A DNA stretch of 41,332 nucleotides from Bordetella parapertussis (GTDB lineage: Bacteria; Pseudomonadota; Gammaproteobacteria; Burkholderiales; SG8-39): contig CAMAXP010000044.1 in NCBI GenBank assembly GCA_945862265.1, positions 1-41,332 on the forward strand, given 5' to 3'. How positions within the stretch are numbered: position 1 is the stretch's first letter; each line of letters starts with the position of its first letter. Under the pieces are notes generated by a model, which was not told the origin of the DNA, searched no databases, and worked only from the letters and a program-made list of their open reading frames with translations. Positions 18,525 through 27,132 of the stretch are shown in pieces. The translations under genes were made by a program, and so were the position numbers.

Positions 18525-19517
18525 ATGACCATCAACAAGACTTCGCGCAGAACTTTTGTCGTCGCCGCAGCCGCCGTTGCCATGGCTTTTTCCGCAGGCA
18601 CCACGATGGCGCAGACGAAGTGGGACATGCCCACGCCGTACTCGCCCGCCATCTTCCACACTGAGAACATCCAGCAGTTCGCCAATGACGTCGAGAAGGC
18701 CAGCGGCGGCAAGCTCAAGATCCAGGTGCACGCCAACGCGTCGCTCCTGAAGATGCCCGAGATCAAGCGCGGCATCCAGAGCGGCCAGGTGCAGATGGGC
18801 GAAATCCTGCTCGCGGCCTATGCCAACGAGGACGCAATGTTCGAACTGGACGGCGTGCCTTTCCTCGCCACCAGCTATGCGGACGCAATGAAGCTCTACA
18901 ATGCCTCAAGGAAACCTCTCGAGGCGCACCTGGCCAAGCAGGGCATCAAACTGCTGTACGCAGTGCCCTGGCCGCCCCAGGGCCTGTTCTCCAAGAAGGA
19001 GGTCAAGTCCGCCGCCGACATGAAGGGCCTCAAGTGGCGCGCCTACAGCCCGGCAACCGCGAAGATCGCCGAACTCGTCGGCGCACAGCCCGTCACCATC
19101 CAGCAGGCCGAACTGTCCCAGGCGATGGCGACCGGCGTGGTCGATTCCTACATGTCCTCGCCCGCCACCGGCTATGACACCAAGACCTTCGAGCACCTCA
19201 AGTACTTCGCCGACGTGCAGGGATGGGTGCCGAAAAACGCCGTGCTGGTGAGCCAGAAGGCGTTCGACACGCTCGACAAGGCGACCCAGGACGCGGTCGT
19301 CAAGGCCGCTGCAGAGGCCGAAACGCGGGGCTGGAAGATCTCGGCGGAAAAGACCATCTGGTACAACGACGCGCTGAAGAAGAACGGCATGACGATCTAC
19401 CCGCCGAGCGCGCAACTGAAGGCCGACCTGAAGAAGATCGGTGACTCGATGGTCGCGGACTGGGCCAAGAAGGCCGGCGCGGAAGGCAAGGCGATCCTCG
19501 ACGCGTATGCGAAGTAG
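18525..19517 (+). CDS. dctP: TRAP transporter solute-binding protein DctP
   Basis: The 330-residue protein is the periplasmic receptor of a TRAP transporter. An N-terminal export signal contains a twin-arginine pattern SRRTFVV followed by a short hydrophobic stretch and an AMA-type site (TTMAQ), so Tat export is possible. The mature part shows family features: ENIQQFANDVEKASGGKLKI, QSGQVQMGEIL, VPFLATSYADAM, DMKGLKWRAYSP, GAQPVTIQQAELSQAMATGVVD. The conserved arginine in KWRAY is the usual carboxylate-binding site, so the ligand is probably an organic acid. A strong Shine-Dalgarno AGGAGG precedes the ATG. It is the first of three TRAP genes. Confidence 0.93.
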   Translation: MTINKTSRRTFVVAAAAVAMAFSAGTTMAQTKWDMPTPYSPAIFHTENIQQFANDVEKASGGKLKIQVHANASLLKMPEIKRGIQSGQVQMGEILLAAYANEDAMFELDGVPFLATSYADAMKLYNASRKPLEAHLAKQGIKLLYAVPWPPQGLFSKKEVKSAADMKGLKWRAYSPATAKIAELVGAQPVTIQQAELSQAMATGVVDSYMSSPATGYDTKTFEHLKYFADVQGWVPKNAVLVSQKAFDTLDKATQDAVVKAAAEAETRGWKISAEKTIWYNDALKKNGMTIYPPSAQLKADLKKIGDSMVADWAKKAGAEGKAILDAYAK

Positions 19518-19535
19518 CAGACCGGCGGGCGGCGC

Positions 19536-20078
19536 GTGTCACTGATGCGCCGTTCGCTGAACTTCATCTACGACGCCACGGGGTATCTCGCGGCGTTTTT
19601 TGTTTTCGCCATCTTCGTGGTGATGATCTGCCAGACGATCATGCGCGAACTCGGGATGCGCACGGGCGGCACCGACGATATCGTTGCCTGGATGTGCGCC
19701 GCATCCGCTTTCCTCGCCATGGCCGACACCTTCAAGCGCGGCGACTTCGTGCGCGTGGGCCTCCTGATCGAGCACCTCGGCCCGCGCATGCGGTACGTTT
19801 TCGAGTTGTGGTCCCTGGCGATCGCAACCGCATTCTGCGGCTACCTCGCCTTCTGGGCCTGCCGATTCACCTACGAGAGCTGGCAGTTCAACGACATGGC
19901 CAACGGCCTCATCGTGATCCCGATGTGGATCCCGCAGCTGTCTTTCGTAGCAGGCGCTTTGATCCTCTGCCTCGCGGTGGCCGATGAGTTCGTGATCGTG
20001 CTCCGCGGCAGGCGCCCCTCTTATGTAACCGCCGTGGAAGAGCGTCACGCTCGCGGCGACTTCAGCGAAGACGTATGA
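19536..20078 (+). CDS. dctQ: TRAP transporter small membrane subunit DctQ
   Basis: The 180-residue protein has four predicted membrane segments (YLAAFFVFAIFVVMI; IVAWMCAASAFLAMADTF; LAIATAFCGYLAFWAC; LSFVAGALILCLAVADEFVIV) and the DctQ-type loop RGDFVRVGLLIEHLG. It forms the membrane complex with DctM. The GTG at 19536 is 18 bp after dctP; an ATG at 19545 (MRRSLNF) is an equally good start. The stop overlaps the dctM start (ATGA), which indicates coupling. Confidence 0.9.
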   Translation: MSLMRRSLNFIYDATGYLAAFFVFAIFVVMICQTIMRELGMRTGGTDDIVAWMCAASAFLAMADTFKRGDFVRVGLLIEHLGPRMRYVFELWSLAIATAFCGYLAFWACRFTYESWQFNDMANGLIVIPMWIPQLSFVAGALILCLAVADEFVIVLRGRRPSYVTAVEERHARGDFSEDV

Positions 20079-21382
20079 ACCTGATCGAAATCGCCGGCAT
20101 GCTGCTGCTCGTGATGATGCTGTTCCTCGCGAGCGGCGTCTGGATCGCGATGACCCTCGCCATCGTCGGCTGGATCGGCATGGCCCTGTTCACCGGCACA
20201 CCGCCGGGCAAGAACCTGTTTACCGCCTTCTGGGGCTCGAACGCCTCGTGGACGCTTGCGGCACTGCCGATGTTCATCTGGATGGGCGAAATCCTGTTCC
20301 GGACCAAACTCTCGGAGGAGATGTTCGAAGGCCTTGCCCCGTGGCTGAACAAGGTCCCGGGCCGCCTGATGCACACCACCATCCTTGGCTGCGGCATCTT
20401 CGGGTCGGTGTCCGGTTCGTCCGCAGCCACCTGCGCCACGATCGCCAAGGTCGCCCTCCCCGAACTCGTCAAGCGCGGCTACGACGAAAAGATCGCCCTT
20501 GGGTCGCTGGCGACAGCCGGGACGCTGGGCATCCTGATCCCGCCGTCGATCACGATGGTGGTGTACGCAGTTGCGGCCGACGCATCGATCATCCGCATCT
20601 TCCTTGCCGGATTCATTCCCGCCTTCATCCTGATGGCCCTGTTTTCCGGCTACATCATGATCTGGGCGCTGCGCAACCCGGACCTGACGCCGCCGCCGGG
20701 CCCGGACATGAGCCTCATGCAGAAGCTGCGTGCCTCGGGCAACCTGATCCCGTGCGCGGCCCTCATCGTATTCATCGTCTGGGTACTGGTCGCCGGTCTG
20801 GCCACGGCCACGGAATGCGCGGCCTACGGGGTACTGGGATCGCTGGCAATCGCCTGGTGGGGTGGCTCGCTCACCTGGAAGAGCTTCATCGACAGCCTGA
20901 TGGGCGCGACGCGGATCTCCTGCATGATCATGTTCATCCTCGCGGGCGCCTCGTTCCTGAGCATGACCATGGCGTTCACCGGGATCCCCCGCGCACTCGC
21001 CGAATGGGTCTCCTCCCTCGGGCTGTCGCCTTATTCGCTGATCGCGGTCCTCGCCGTCGTGTACCTGATCCTCGGAACGGCCCTGGACGGGATTTCAATG
21101 ATCGTGCTGACCTCCGCGGTCGTGCTGCCCATGATCCAGAAGGCGGGATTCGACCTGATCTGGTTCGGGATCTTCATCGTCCTGCTGGTGGAGATCGCCG
21201 AGGTCACGCCCCCGGTAGGCTTCAACCTCTTCGTGTTGCAGAACATGACCGGCAAGGACAGCAACTACATAGCGAAGTGCTCCCTGCCCTTTTTCGCCTG
21301 CCTGGTGATCTGCATCGCGATCATCACCGTATTCCCCGCCTCGGTGACCTGGCTTCCCGATGTGGTGATGAACAAGAAGTAG
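20075..21382 (+). CDS. dctM: TRAP transporter large permease DctM
   Basis: The 435-residue, roughly twelve-segment protein is the sodium-coupled permease of the TRAP system. Characteristic blocks are the LLLVMMLFLASGVWIAM start, MFIWMGEILFR, FGSVSGSSAATCATIAKVALPELVKRGYDE in sections, ATAGTLGILIPPSITMVVYAVAADASI, and VEIAEVTPPVGFNLFVLQ near the C-terminus. It overlaps dctQ by four bases and ends 16 bp before the nnr gene. The ATG at 20075 matches the usual N-terminus. The gene appears intact. Confidence 0.94.
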   Translation: MNLIEIAGMLLLVMMLFLASGVWIAMTLAIVGWIGMALFTGTPPGKNLFTAFWGSNASWTLAALPMFIWMGEILFRTKLSEEMFEGLAPWLNKVPGRLMHTTILGCGIFGSVSGSSAATCATIAKVALPELVKRGYDEKIALGSLATAGTLGILIPPSITMVVYAVAADASIIRIFLAGFIPAFILMALFSGYIMIWALRNPDLTPPPGPDMSLMQKLRASGNLIPCAALIVFIVWVLVAGLATATECAAYGVLGSLAIAWWGGSLTWKSFIDSLMGATRISCMIMFILAGASFLSMTMAFTGIPRALAEWVSSLGLSPYSLIAVLAVVYLILGTALDGISMIVLTSAVVLPMIQKAGFDLIWFGIFIVLLVEIAEVTPPVGFNLFVLQNMTGKDSNYIAKCSLPFFACLVICIAIITVFPASVTWLPDVVMNKK

Positions 21383-21398
21383 GCGTAGGTTGGCTGCC

Positions 21399-22832
21399 AT
21401 GGCTGCAGGATCTGAACCCGTATACCTGACCGAAGACATCCGCCGCATCGAGGCGGCCGCGGGCGACGCGCACCCGCCGCTGATGGAGCGTGCCGGGCGC
21501 GCCGCTGCCGACTGGGCGGTGCAGCTGGCGGCAGACCGGGGGAAGGACATCCTCGTCCTTGCCGGGCCGGGCAACAACGGCGGGGATGCGCGCATTGCGG
21601 CGCGAATCCTCGAAGAGCGGTTTTTCCGCGTGCATGTGGCCGAGGCAGCAAGCGTTGCGCGACTGCCTACCGATACCCGCTGGGCGCTCGTCATCGACGG
21701 GTTGTTCGGCATAGGGCTCGCCCGAGACCTCGCCGGCGACTATGCCCGCCTCGTCGAGTACGCCAATTCCCGGCGCTGCCCGATCCTTTCGCTCGATATC
21801 CCTAGCGGCCTTGCATCGGACACCGGCCGCATCCTCGGGAGTGCGGTCCGGGCGACGCATACCCTGACGTTCATCGCGCTCAAGCCCGGCCTGCTCACGC
21901 TGGATGGCCCGGACACCTGCGGCGAAGTCCGCGTAGCCGACCTGGGCCTGGAGGTACGCACGCTGCTGCCGCCGACGGGATGGGTCGCAGGACCCGGACT
22001 GTTGCCAAACTCTCTGAAGCCGCGACCAAGCAACTTCCACAAGGGAAACGCAGGCAGCTTGGGGATCATAGGGGGCGCGAAGGGCATGTGCGGCGCCGCC
22101 CTGCTCGCCGGTCGCGCGGCGCTGAAACTGGGGGCCGGCAAGGTGTTTGTCGGGCTCCTCGACCCGTCCGCCCCCTCGTTCGATCCAGGCGCCCTCGAAC
22201 TCATGCTCCGTCACCCCGAGGATGTGCTCGGGCTCGACCTCGATGCACTGGTCGTGGGACCCGGCCTAGGCGAAAGCGAAAAGGCCGAGGCCCTGCTGGG
22301 CGCGGTGCTGGCCAGCGACATCCCGTGCGTGCTGGATGCCGACGCCCTGAACCTGCTCGCGCAAAGCGACGACCTCAGGCAGGCCTGCCTCCGGCGCAAA
22401 GCCGACACGATCATCACGCCGCATCCGGCTGAAGCGGCGCGCCTGCTTGGTGCGCCCACGCCGGCGGTCCAGGCGGACCGGCTGGCGGCCACCCGGCAAT
22501 TGCGCGAGCGCTACAACGCGGACGTCGTGCTCAAGGGCAATGGCAGCATGCTCGTGGCGCGCGACGGCCACTGGTTTGTGAACACCTCGGGCAACCCCGG
22601 GATGGCCTCGGCCGGCATGGGCGACGTGCTGTCCGGGATGCTGGGCGCACTGCTCGCGCAGGGCCTGTCCGGGGAGACCGCGCTCGTGCTCGGCACCCAC
22701 CTCCATGGCGCCGCCGCAGACGACTGCGTGACGCGCTCGATGGGACCTGGCGGGCTGACTGCCGGAGAACTGCCGGACGCCGCCCGCCGGCTCTGGAACG
22801 CGTGGCTCAGGCCGCGCGCACCCGCGCCTTAG
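21399..22832 (+). CDS. nnr: Bifunctional NAD(P)H-hydrate epimerase / ADP-dependent dehydratase
   Basis: The 477-residue protein repairs hydrated NADH/NADPH. The N-terminal YjeF_N epimerase has PLMERAGRAAADWA, VLAGPGNNGGDARIAARIL, and DGLFGIGL...LSLDIPSGLASDTG. The C-terminal ribokinase-like YjeF_C dehydratase has KGNAGSLGIIGGAKGMCGAALLAGRAAL, VVGPGLGES, VLDADALNLLA, ITPHPAEAARLLG, VLKGNGSMLV and the ATP/ADP-site GNPGMASAGMGDVLSGMLGALLAQG. The epimerase part is on the short side. The ATG at 21399 was preferred over the TTG at 21390. It lies 16 bp after dctM and is probably co-transcribed, although the function is general housekeeping. Its end overlaps the convergent neighbour by 26 bp. Confidence 0.92.
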   Translation: MAAGSEPVYLTEDIRRIEAAAGDAHPPLMERAGRAAADWAVQLAADRGKDILVLAGPGNNGGDARIAARILEERFFRVHVAEAASVARLPTDTRWALVIDGLFGIGLARDLAGDYARLVEYANSRRCPILSLDIPSGLASDTGRILGSAVRATHTLTFIALKPGLLTLDGPDTCGEVRVADLGLEVRTLLPPTGWVAGPGLLPNSLKPRPSNFHKGNAGSLGIIGGAKGMCGAALLAGRAALKLGAGKVFVGLLDPSAPSFDPGALELMLRHPEDVLGLDLDALVVGPGLGESEKAEALLGAVLASDIPCVLDADALNLLAQSDDLRQACLRRKADTIITPHPAEAARLLGAPTPAVQADRLAATRQLRERYNADVVLKGNGSMLVARDGHWFVNTSGNPGMASAGMGDVLSGMLGALLAQGLSGETALVLGTHLHGAAADDCVTRSMGPGGLTAGELPDAARRLWNAWLRPRAPAP

Positions 22833-24291
22833 GTTCCGGGTAGGGATAGATCATGTTCAGCGCGATCGACTGGCAGTTTGCCTGCACGAGCCGCACGTGC
22901 TCGCGACGCAGTTCCCTCGCATGCCGCACGCCGCACGAGTGCGCGATCATGTCTATTTCACGGTTCATGTTGTTGGCGTAGTTCGCCACGCGCAGGTACT
23001 TCTCCTCCACGACGAGCGCGCGCTGCAGGCGATGGCTGTGCGTCGCAATCCCGGTCGGACAGGTGTTGGTGTGGCAGCGCAATGCCTGGATGCAGCCAAG
23101 CGAGAACATGAAGCCGCGGGCGGTATTGATGAAATCCGCACCCACGCACAGGGCCCACGCGGCGCGGGCCGAGGTCACGAGCTTGCCCGAGGCCACGACA
23201 CGCACGCGCTGCCTGAGGCCCGACTCGATCAGCGAATCGACAACGCGCGGCAGGGCCTCCTCGATCGACAGGCTCATGTGGTCGGCGAGCGCCTGCGGCG
23301 CCGCGCCGGAACCGCCTTCACCCCCATCCACGACGAGGAAATCCGGGGCGAACTCGAGGCCTCTCCGGTGCACGGCGTCAGCGAGGTCGTTCAGGAAGGT
23401 CCACCCCCCGATTGCGGTCTTTACACCCACGGGCCGGCCGGTCAGGTCGCGGATATAGGCCACCTTGTCGAGCAGCTCGTTGATGTTCGAAATGTCGCGG
23501 TGCCGGTTGGGACTGATGGAATCGCGTCCCTCGGGAATGCCGCGGATCCGCGCGATCTCGGACGTCACCTTCTTGCCGGGCAGCACGCCGCCCTTGCCCG
23601 GCTTGGCGCCTTGCGAAAGCTTGATCTCGAAAGCCTTCACCACCTTCGAGAGCTCGACCAGCCGCTCGGCAGAGAGTTCGCCATGCGCGTCGCGGACGCC
23701 GTACTTGGCCGTGCCGATCTGCATGATGATGTCTCCACCGCCTTCGAGGTGGTACGGCGAAAGGCCGCCTTCACCGGTGTCCATCCAGCACCCGGCCACG
23801 GCCGATCCGCGCGACAACGCGCGCACCGCGGGCGCTGAAATGGCGCCGAAGCTCATCCCGCTGATGTTCACCAGCGACTTCGCCTCGAAGGGTTGCTTGC
23901 AGTGGTTCTCCCCCAGGATCAGCGACGGCGTCGGCAGGCGCTCCTCTTCGAGGACGGGAAACGGGTGGTTTACGAAGATCAGCGCACCGGGCAAGTGCAG
24001 GTCGTAGGTGGAGCCGAACCCCACCGTACCGCCTTCGTTCTTGGCCAGCCGGTAGACCCAGCCTCGAGTCGACCGGTTGAATGGCATCTCATCACGGTCG
24101 CCCGCAAAGAAGTACTGGCGGAAGTATTCGCCGAGCTGCTCGAAGAAATAACGCAGGTGCCCAATGACCGGGAAGTTGCGCAGCACACCGTGCTTCTTCT
24201 GGGTGACGTCCTGGATGAAGATGAATACGACAAACAGGATCACTGCAAATGCAAAAAGCGTCCCGATGCCGTACGAGAGCACGTCCTTCAT
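22807..24291 (-). CDS. Membrane-anchored FMN-binding glutamate synthase-domain protein
   Basis: The 494-residue protein has one N-terminal membrane helix (IGTLFAFAVILFVVFIFIQ, residues 8-27) and then a stand-alone FMN-binding domain of glutamate synthase large subunit (GltB2). Visible landmarks are VNISGMSFGAISAPAVRALSRG, AGCWMDTGEGGLSPYHLEGGG, KLSQGAKPGKGGVLPGKK, LVVDGGEGGSGAAPQALADH and the three-cysteine iron-sulfur loop CIQALRCHTNTCPTGIATH. The amidotransferase domain of true glutamate synthase is absent; the physiological reaction of this archaeal-type/short family is uncertain. The start at 24291 follows a strong GAGGAGG site. It lies downstream of the SlyD-like gene on the same strand. 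Confidence 0.9.
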   Translation of the reverse strand: MKDVLSYGIGTLFAFAVILFVVFIFIQDVTQKKHGVLRNFPVIGHLRYFFEQLGEYFRQYFFAGDRDEMPFNRSTRGWVYRLAKNEGGTVGFGSTYDLHLPGALIFVNHPFPVLEEERLPTPSLILGENHCKQPFEAKSLVNISGMSFGAISAPAVRALSRGSAVAGCWMDTGEGGLSPYHLEGGGDIIMQIGTAKYGVRDAHGELSAERLVELSKVVKAFEIKLSQGAKPGKGGVLPGKKVTSEIARIRGIPEGRDSISPNRHRDISNINELLDKVAYIRDLTGRPVGVKTAIGGWTFLNDLADAVHRRGLEFAPDFLVVDGGEGGSGAAPQALADHMSLSIEEALPRVVDSLIESGLRQRVRVVASGKLVTSARAAWALCVGADFINTARGFMFSLGCIQALRCHTNTCPTGIATHSHRLQRALVVEEKYLRVANYANNMNREIDMIAHSCGVRHARELRREHVRLVQANCQSIALNMIYPYPEPKARVRAA

Positions 24292-24401
24292 GCGGAATTC
24301 CTCCTCTGGGTGGTGCGATCCGCGAGGATCTTGTGGCCGGCAATCATAGGCTATTTCATGCGCTTCAAGGCATGCCCACGCGGTTGCTGCGCTGCACTGC
24401 G

Positions 24402-24878
24402 CTAGTCTTCTTCCTCCGGATCGACCGCCCCGCGCTCTACTTCGTCGAGGCTCGCCTCCCGGACCGCCAGCACCTTGCACGTAAAGCGCAACGCTATCCC
24501 TGCGAGCGGATGGTTGCCGTCCAGCACAGCCTTGTCCCCGGCGAGGTCTGTGACCACATACACGCGGGGCTCGTCCTCCTCGTCGAACGCGTCCTCGACC
24601 TCCATCCCGACCTCGAGGCCGTCGCCATAGCGCGAACGGGATTCCACCCTCACCAGCTGCGCGTCGTAGTCGCCAAACGCCTCGTCGGGCTCGAGTTGGA
24701 CGTCCACGGTATCGCCTGCCCGTTTGCCCTCAAGCGCGCTCTCCAGGGCCTCGAACATTCCCCCATATCCGCCATGCAGGTAGGCCACGGGCGCTTCCGA
24801 GGCATGGATGAGTTCGCCCTGCGCATCGTGGAGGGTGAGATCCAGGGAGACGACGGTATCTTGCGCAACAGTGTTCAA
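24402..24878 (-). CDS. SlyD-like FKBP-type peptidyl-prolyl isomerase
   Basis: The 158-residue protein shows the SlyD pattern: VVSLDLTLHDAQGELIHASE, YLHGGYGGMFEALESALEGKRAGD, a DEAFGDYDAQLV strand, the IF (chaperone) domain with VYVVTDLAGDKAVLDGNHPLAG, and LRFTCKVLAVREAS closing the FKBP domain. SlyD catalyses proline isomerisation and acts as a chaperone. The histidine/cysteine-rich nickel-binding tail of enterobacterial SlyD is missing; instead the protein ends in an acidic stretch. A TTG start at 24878 was chosen because GAGGAAG lies seven bases upstream. It starts ten bases after the broken bcp gene. Confidence 0.88.
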   Translation of the reverse strand: MNTVAQDTVVSLDLTLHDAQGELIHASEAPVAYLHGGYGGMFEALESALEGKRAGDTVDVQLEPDEAFGDYDAQLVRVESRSRYGDGLEVGMEVEDAFDEEDEPRVYVVTDLAGDKAVLDGNHPLAGIALRFTCKVLAVREASLDEVERGAVDPEEED

Positions 24879-24888
24879 GCGTACTTCC

Positions 24889-25359
24889 TCATGGCTTGAG
24901 GTGCCTGACGGCCTCGAACACTTCGAGCGCATGCCCGCGTGGGTTCACGCCGTAGGCGGCGAGGCGAATCACGCCCTTCTTGTCTATCACGAACGTCGAG
25001 CGCACGAGGAAGAGCCTCTTGACGCCTTCGGCTTGCTTTTCCTGGAGCACGCCGTATTTCCGGCAGACCTCCCCATCGAAATCGGAGAGCAGCTTCACCG
25101 AGAGGCCGTGCTTGTCACTGAACTCGGCGTGCACCATGCAATCGTCCCTGGACACCCCGAGTATGACGCAATCGTGGCGACCGAACTGCGCCTCATGATC
25201 GGAAAACTCGATCGCCTCCAGCGTGCAGCCTGGCGTGTCATCGCGCGGCTAGAAATACAGGACGACGTTCTTGCGGCCCTTGTACGAAGACAGGCTGACC
25301 GTCTGCATGTCTGCGTCTGGCAGCGAGAACGAAGGAGCGGATTGTCCCGTAAGCAGCAT
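24889..25359 (-). pseudogene. bcp: bcp peroxiredoxin interrupted by in-frame TAG
   Basis: Reading from the ATG at 25359 gives [20 protein letters not shown] and continues to NVVLYF, then TAG (25249-25251) at codon 37, then PRDDTPGCTLEAIEFSDHE and the rest of a Bcp/AhpC-TSA thioredoxin peroxidase in the same frame to residue 156. The family consensus has Tyr-Pro after VVLYF, so one base change (TAC or TAT to TAG) explains the lesion. The peroxidatic cysteine (in PGCT, codon 45) lies after the stop, so the truncated peptide would be inactive. Everything else is well preserved, suggesting either a recent mutation or a sequencing error. TAG is used as a normal stop elsewhere in the window. Confidence 0.88.
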
Positions 25360-25428
25360 GGCGAGGTCCCGTTGCGGCGGATTCTAATGCAAAGTCCGTA
25401 CCCTCCAATAGCGCGGCGCACGCGCCGC

Positions 25429-25434
25429 TATAAT
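25429..25434 (+). promoter_or_regulatory. -10 box abutting the roxA start
   Basis: A perfect TATAAT ends only five bases before the ATG at 25440, so transcription would be expected to start at about the A of that ATG. A GC-rich hairpin GCGGCG-CACG-CGCCGC lies just upstream. No Shine-Dalgarno is present, consistent with a leaderless mRNA. Confidence 0.5.
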
Positions 25435-25439
25435 CAGCC

Positions 25440-26582
25440 ATGCCCATCGCACCGCCTCCGCTCGGAGGCCTCTCACCGAAAGCGTTCCTGCGCGACTACT
25501 GGCAGAAACGTCCGCTGCTGGTGCGGCAGGCCGTGCCCGGATTCGGCGGCTTCGCGGACAGGCACACCCTGGTGGCGCTTGCCACGAGCGACGCGGCTGA
25601 TTCGCGCCTGATCGAGCGCACCCCGGCGTGGCGCGTGACCCACGGCCCCATTGATCGGCGCGACTTTGCCCGCCTCCCGGACCGCAACTGGACGCTGCTC
25701 GTGAACGGCCTCAACCTGCACTCTGCCGAGGCGGATGCGCTGCTCGCGCGGTTCTCGTTTGTGCCGTGGACCCGCCTGGACGATGTCATGGTCAGCCACG
25801 CCGTGGACGGCGGCGGCGTGGGGCCGCACGTCGACTCGTACGACGTGTTTCTGCTGCAGGGGCCGGGACGCCGACGCTGGCGCCTCATGCCACCCCGGTC
25901 GGATGGCACGCCCTTCCGTGCGGTGGCGAACGCCCCGCTGAAGCTCATCGCGGGGTTCAAGCCCACGCAGGACATTACGCTCGAGCCGGGCGACATGCTC
26001 TACCTTCCGCCCGACTGGGGCCACGATGGCGTTGCGATCGGCACTTGCCAGACCTATTCGATCGGCTTTCGCGCATCTGGCGGCGCGGAATTGTCGGCCG
26101 CCTTTCTCGATTTCCTGCATGAGCGGGGATTCAAGGACCTTCCCTACAGCGACCCCGACCGAAAGCCCACTGCGCATCCGGCGCGGCTCGATGCGCACCT
26201 GATCGACCACGCGCTCGCTGCGCTGAACGGGATCCGCTGGTCCCGCGCAACTGTCGCCGAATTCCTGGCGCGCCACCTTTCGGAGCCGAAGCAGTACGTG
26301 GTATTCGACGGTCCGCGGCGACCATTGAGCCTTTCCGCCTTCCTGCGAAAGCTTCCCGGCGCGCACGTGAGGCTGGATTCCCGCTCGAGGATGCTCACCT
26401 GCGGCACTGGTGTATATATCAACGGGGCAGGCACACGGCCGACGGCACGCGCCCGGGCCGCCCTCTCCGAACTGGCCGACAAGCGGGAAGTCCAGGGTGA
26501 CCACGTTGCACGTGTAGGGGCTGGCGAATTACTCTACGACTGGTACCGGCAGGGATTCCTGCACCTGGCGCGAGAACGATGA
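25440..26582 (+). CDS. roxA: Cupin/JmjC ribosomal oxygenase RoxA (YcfD) family
   Basis: The 380-residue protein matches the family of 2-oxoglutarate/Fe(II) oxygenases that hydroxylate an arginine of ribosomal protein L16. The iron ligands are visible as HVD in GGGVGPHVDSYDVFLLQ (His130, Asp132) and a distal histidine in LPPDWGHDGVA (His195). The N-terminal SPKAFLRDYWQKRPLLVRQA is the usual RoxA opening, and the C-terminal half (from about residue 225) is the dimerisation plus winged-helix region. The length is typical. Translation probably starts at 25440. The stop overlaps the next ORF by four bases (ATGA). It is divergent from bcp. Confidence 0.9.
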   Translation: MPIAPPPLGGLSPKAFLRDYWQKRPLLVRQAVPGFGGFADRHTLVALATSDAADSRLIERTPAWRVTHGPIDRRDFARLPDRNWTLLVNGLNLHSAEADALLARFSFVPWTRLDDVMVSHAVDGGGVGPHVDSYDVFLLQGPGRRRWRLMPPRSDGTPFRAVANAPLKLIAGFKPTQDITLEPGDMLYLPPDWGHDGVAIGTCQTYSIGFRASGGAELSAAFLDFLHERGFKDLPYSDPDRKPTAHPARLDAHLIDHALAALNGIRWSRATVAEFLARHLSEPKQYVVFDGPRRPLSLSAFLRKLPGAHVRLDSRSRMLTCGTGVYINGAGTRPTARARAALSELADKREVQGDHVARVGAGELLYDWYRQGFLHLARER

Positions 26583-27091
26583 CCGAAGTCGACAACTCCC
26601 CGGCGGACGCACCCCACGAATACGTCCGCTTCGATTCGGAAGCAGCCTTCCAGGCCGCAGTCGACCGCCTGCTCTCGCTGCCGGGACGCGAGCTGCGGAT
26701 CTTCGACCCCGACCTCGCAGCCCTCAAGCTGAACTCGCCGGGACGCATCGAATTGCTCCGCGCCTTTTTGGCGTCCAGTCGCACCTGCCGGATCTACATT
26801 GCAGTCCACAGCCCGGATCACGTCACCCGGTTCTGTCCGCGAATGATGAACCTCCTCACGCTCTACCAGCATGCGATCGAGATCAACCGCACGGGAGAGG
26901 AAATACGCGGCTTGCAGGACAGTTTCATGGTGCTCGACAAGAATCATTACGTGCGCCGCCCGGTCGCCCGGTTCTTTCGGGGCGCGGCCGGCATCCACGA
27001 CGAAACGGAGGCGCTGCTCATGCGTGGCCGCTTCCAGGAAATCTGGGGCACATCCGAGCCAGGCGTCTCCAGCACAACGGCTGGGCTCTGA
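26579..27091 (+). CDS. Conserved protein of unknown function (DUF7931-like)
   Basis: The 170-residue protein has an alpha/beta pattern with RELRIFDPDLAALKLNSPGRIELLRAFL, CRIYIAVHSPDHVTRFCPRMMNLL and LQDSFMVLDKNHYVRRP. The arrangement is reminiscent of phospholipase-D-like folds, but no HKD catalytic motif is present. Proteins of this type commonly follow roxA in betaproteobacteria, and here it is translationally coupled to roxA through an ATGA overlap. No signal peptide is visible, so it is probably cytoplasmic. The DUF assignment is from recollection and the function is not known. Confidence 0.65.
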   Translation: MTEVDNSPADAPHEYVRFDSEAAFQAAVDRLLSLPGRELRIFDPDLAALKLNSPGRIELLRAFLASSRTCRIYIAVHSPDHVTRFCPRMMNLLTLYQHAIEINRTGEEIRGLQDSFMVLDKNHYVRRPVARFFRGAAGIHDETEALLMRGRFQEIWGTSEPGVSSTTAGL

Positions 27092-27132
27092 GCCTGATTG
27101 CATCTTGACAGTGCATCCTGGAGCGGAAGAGG

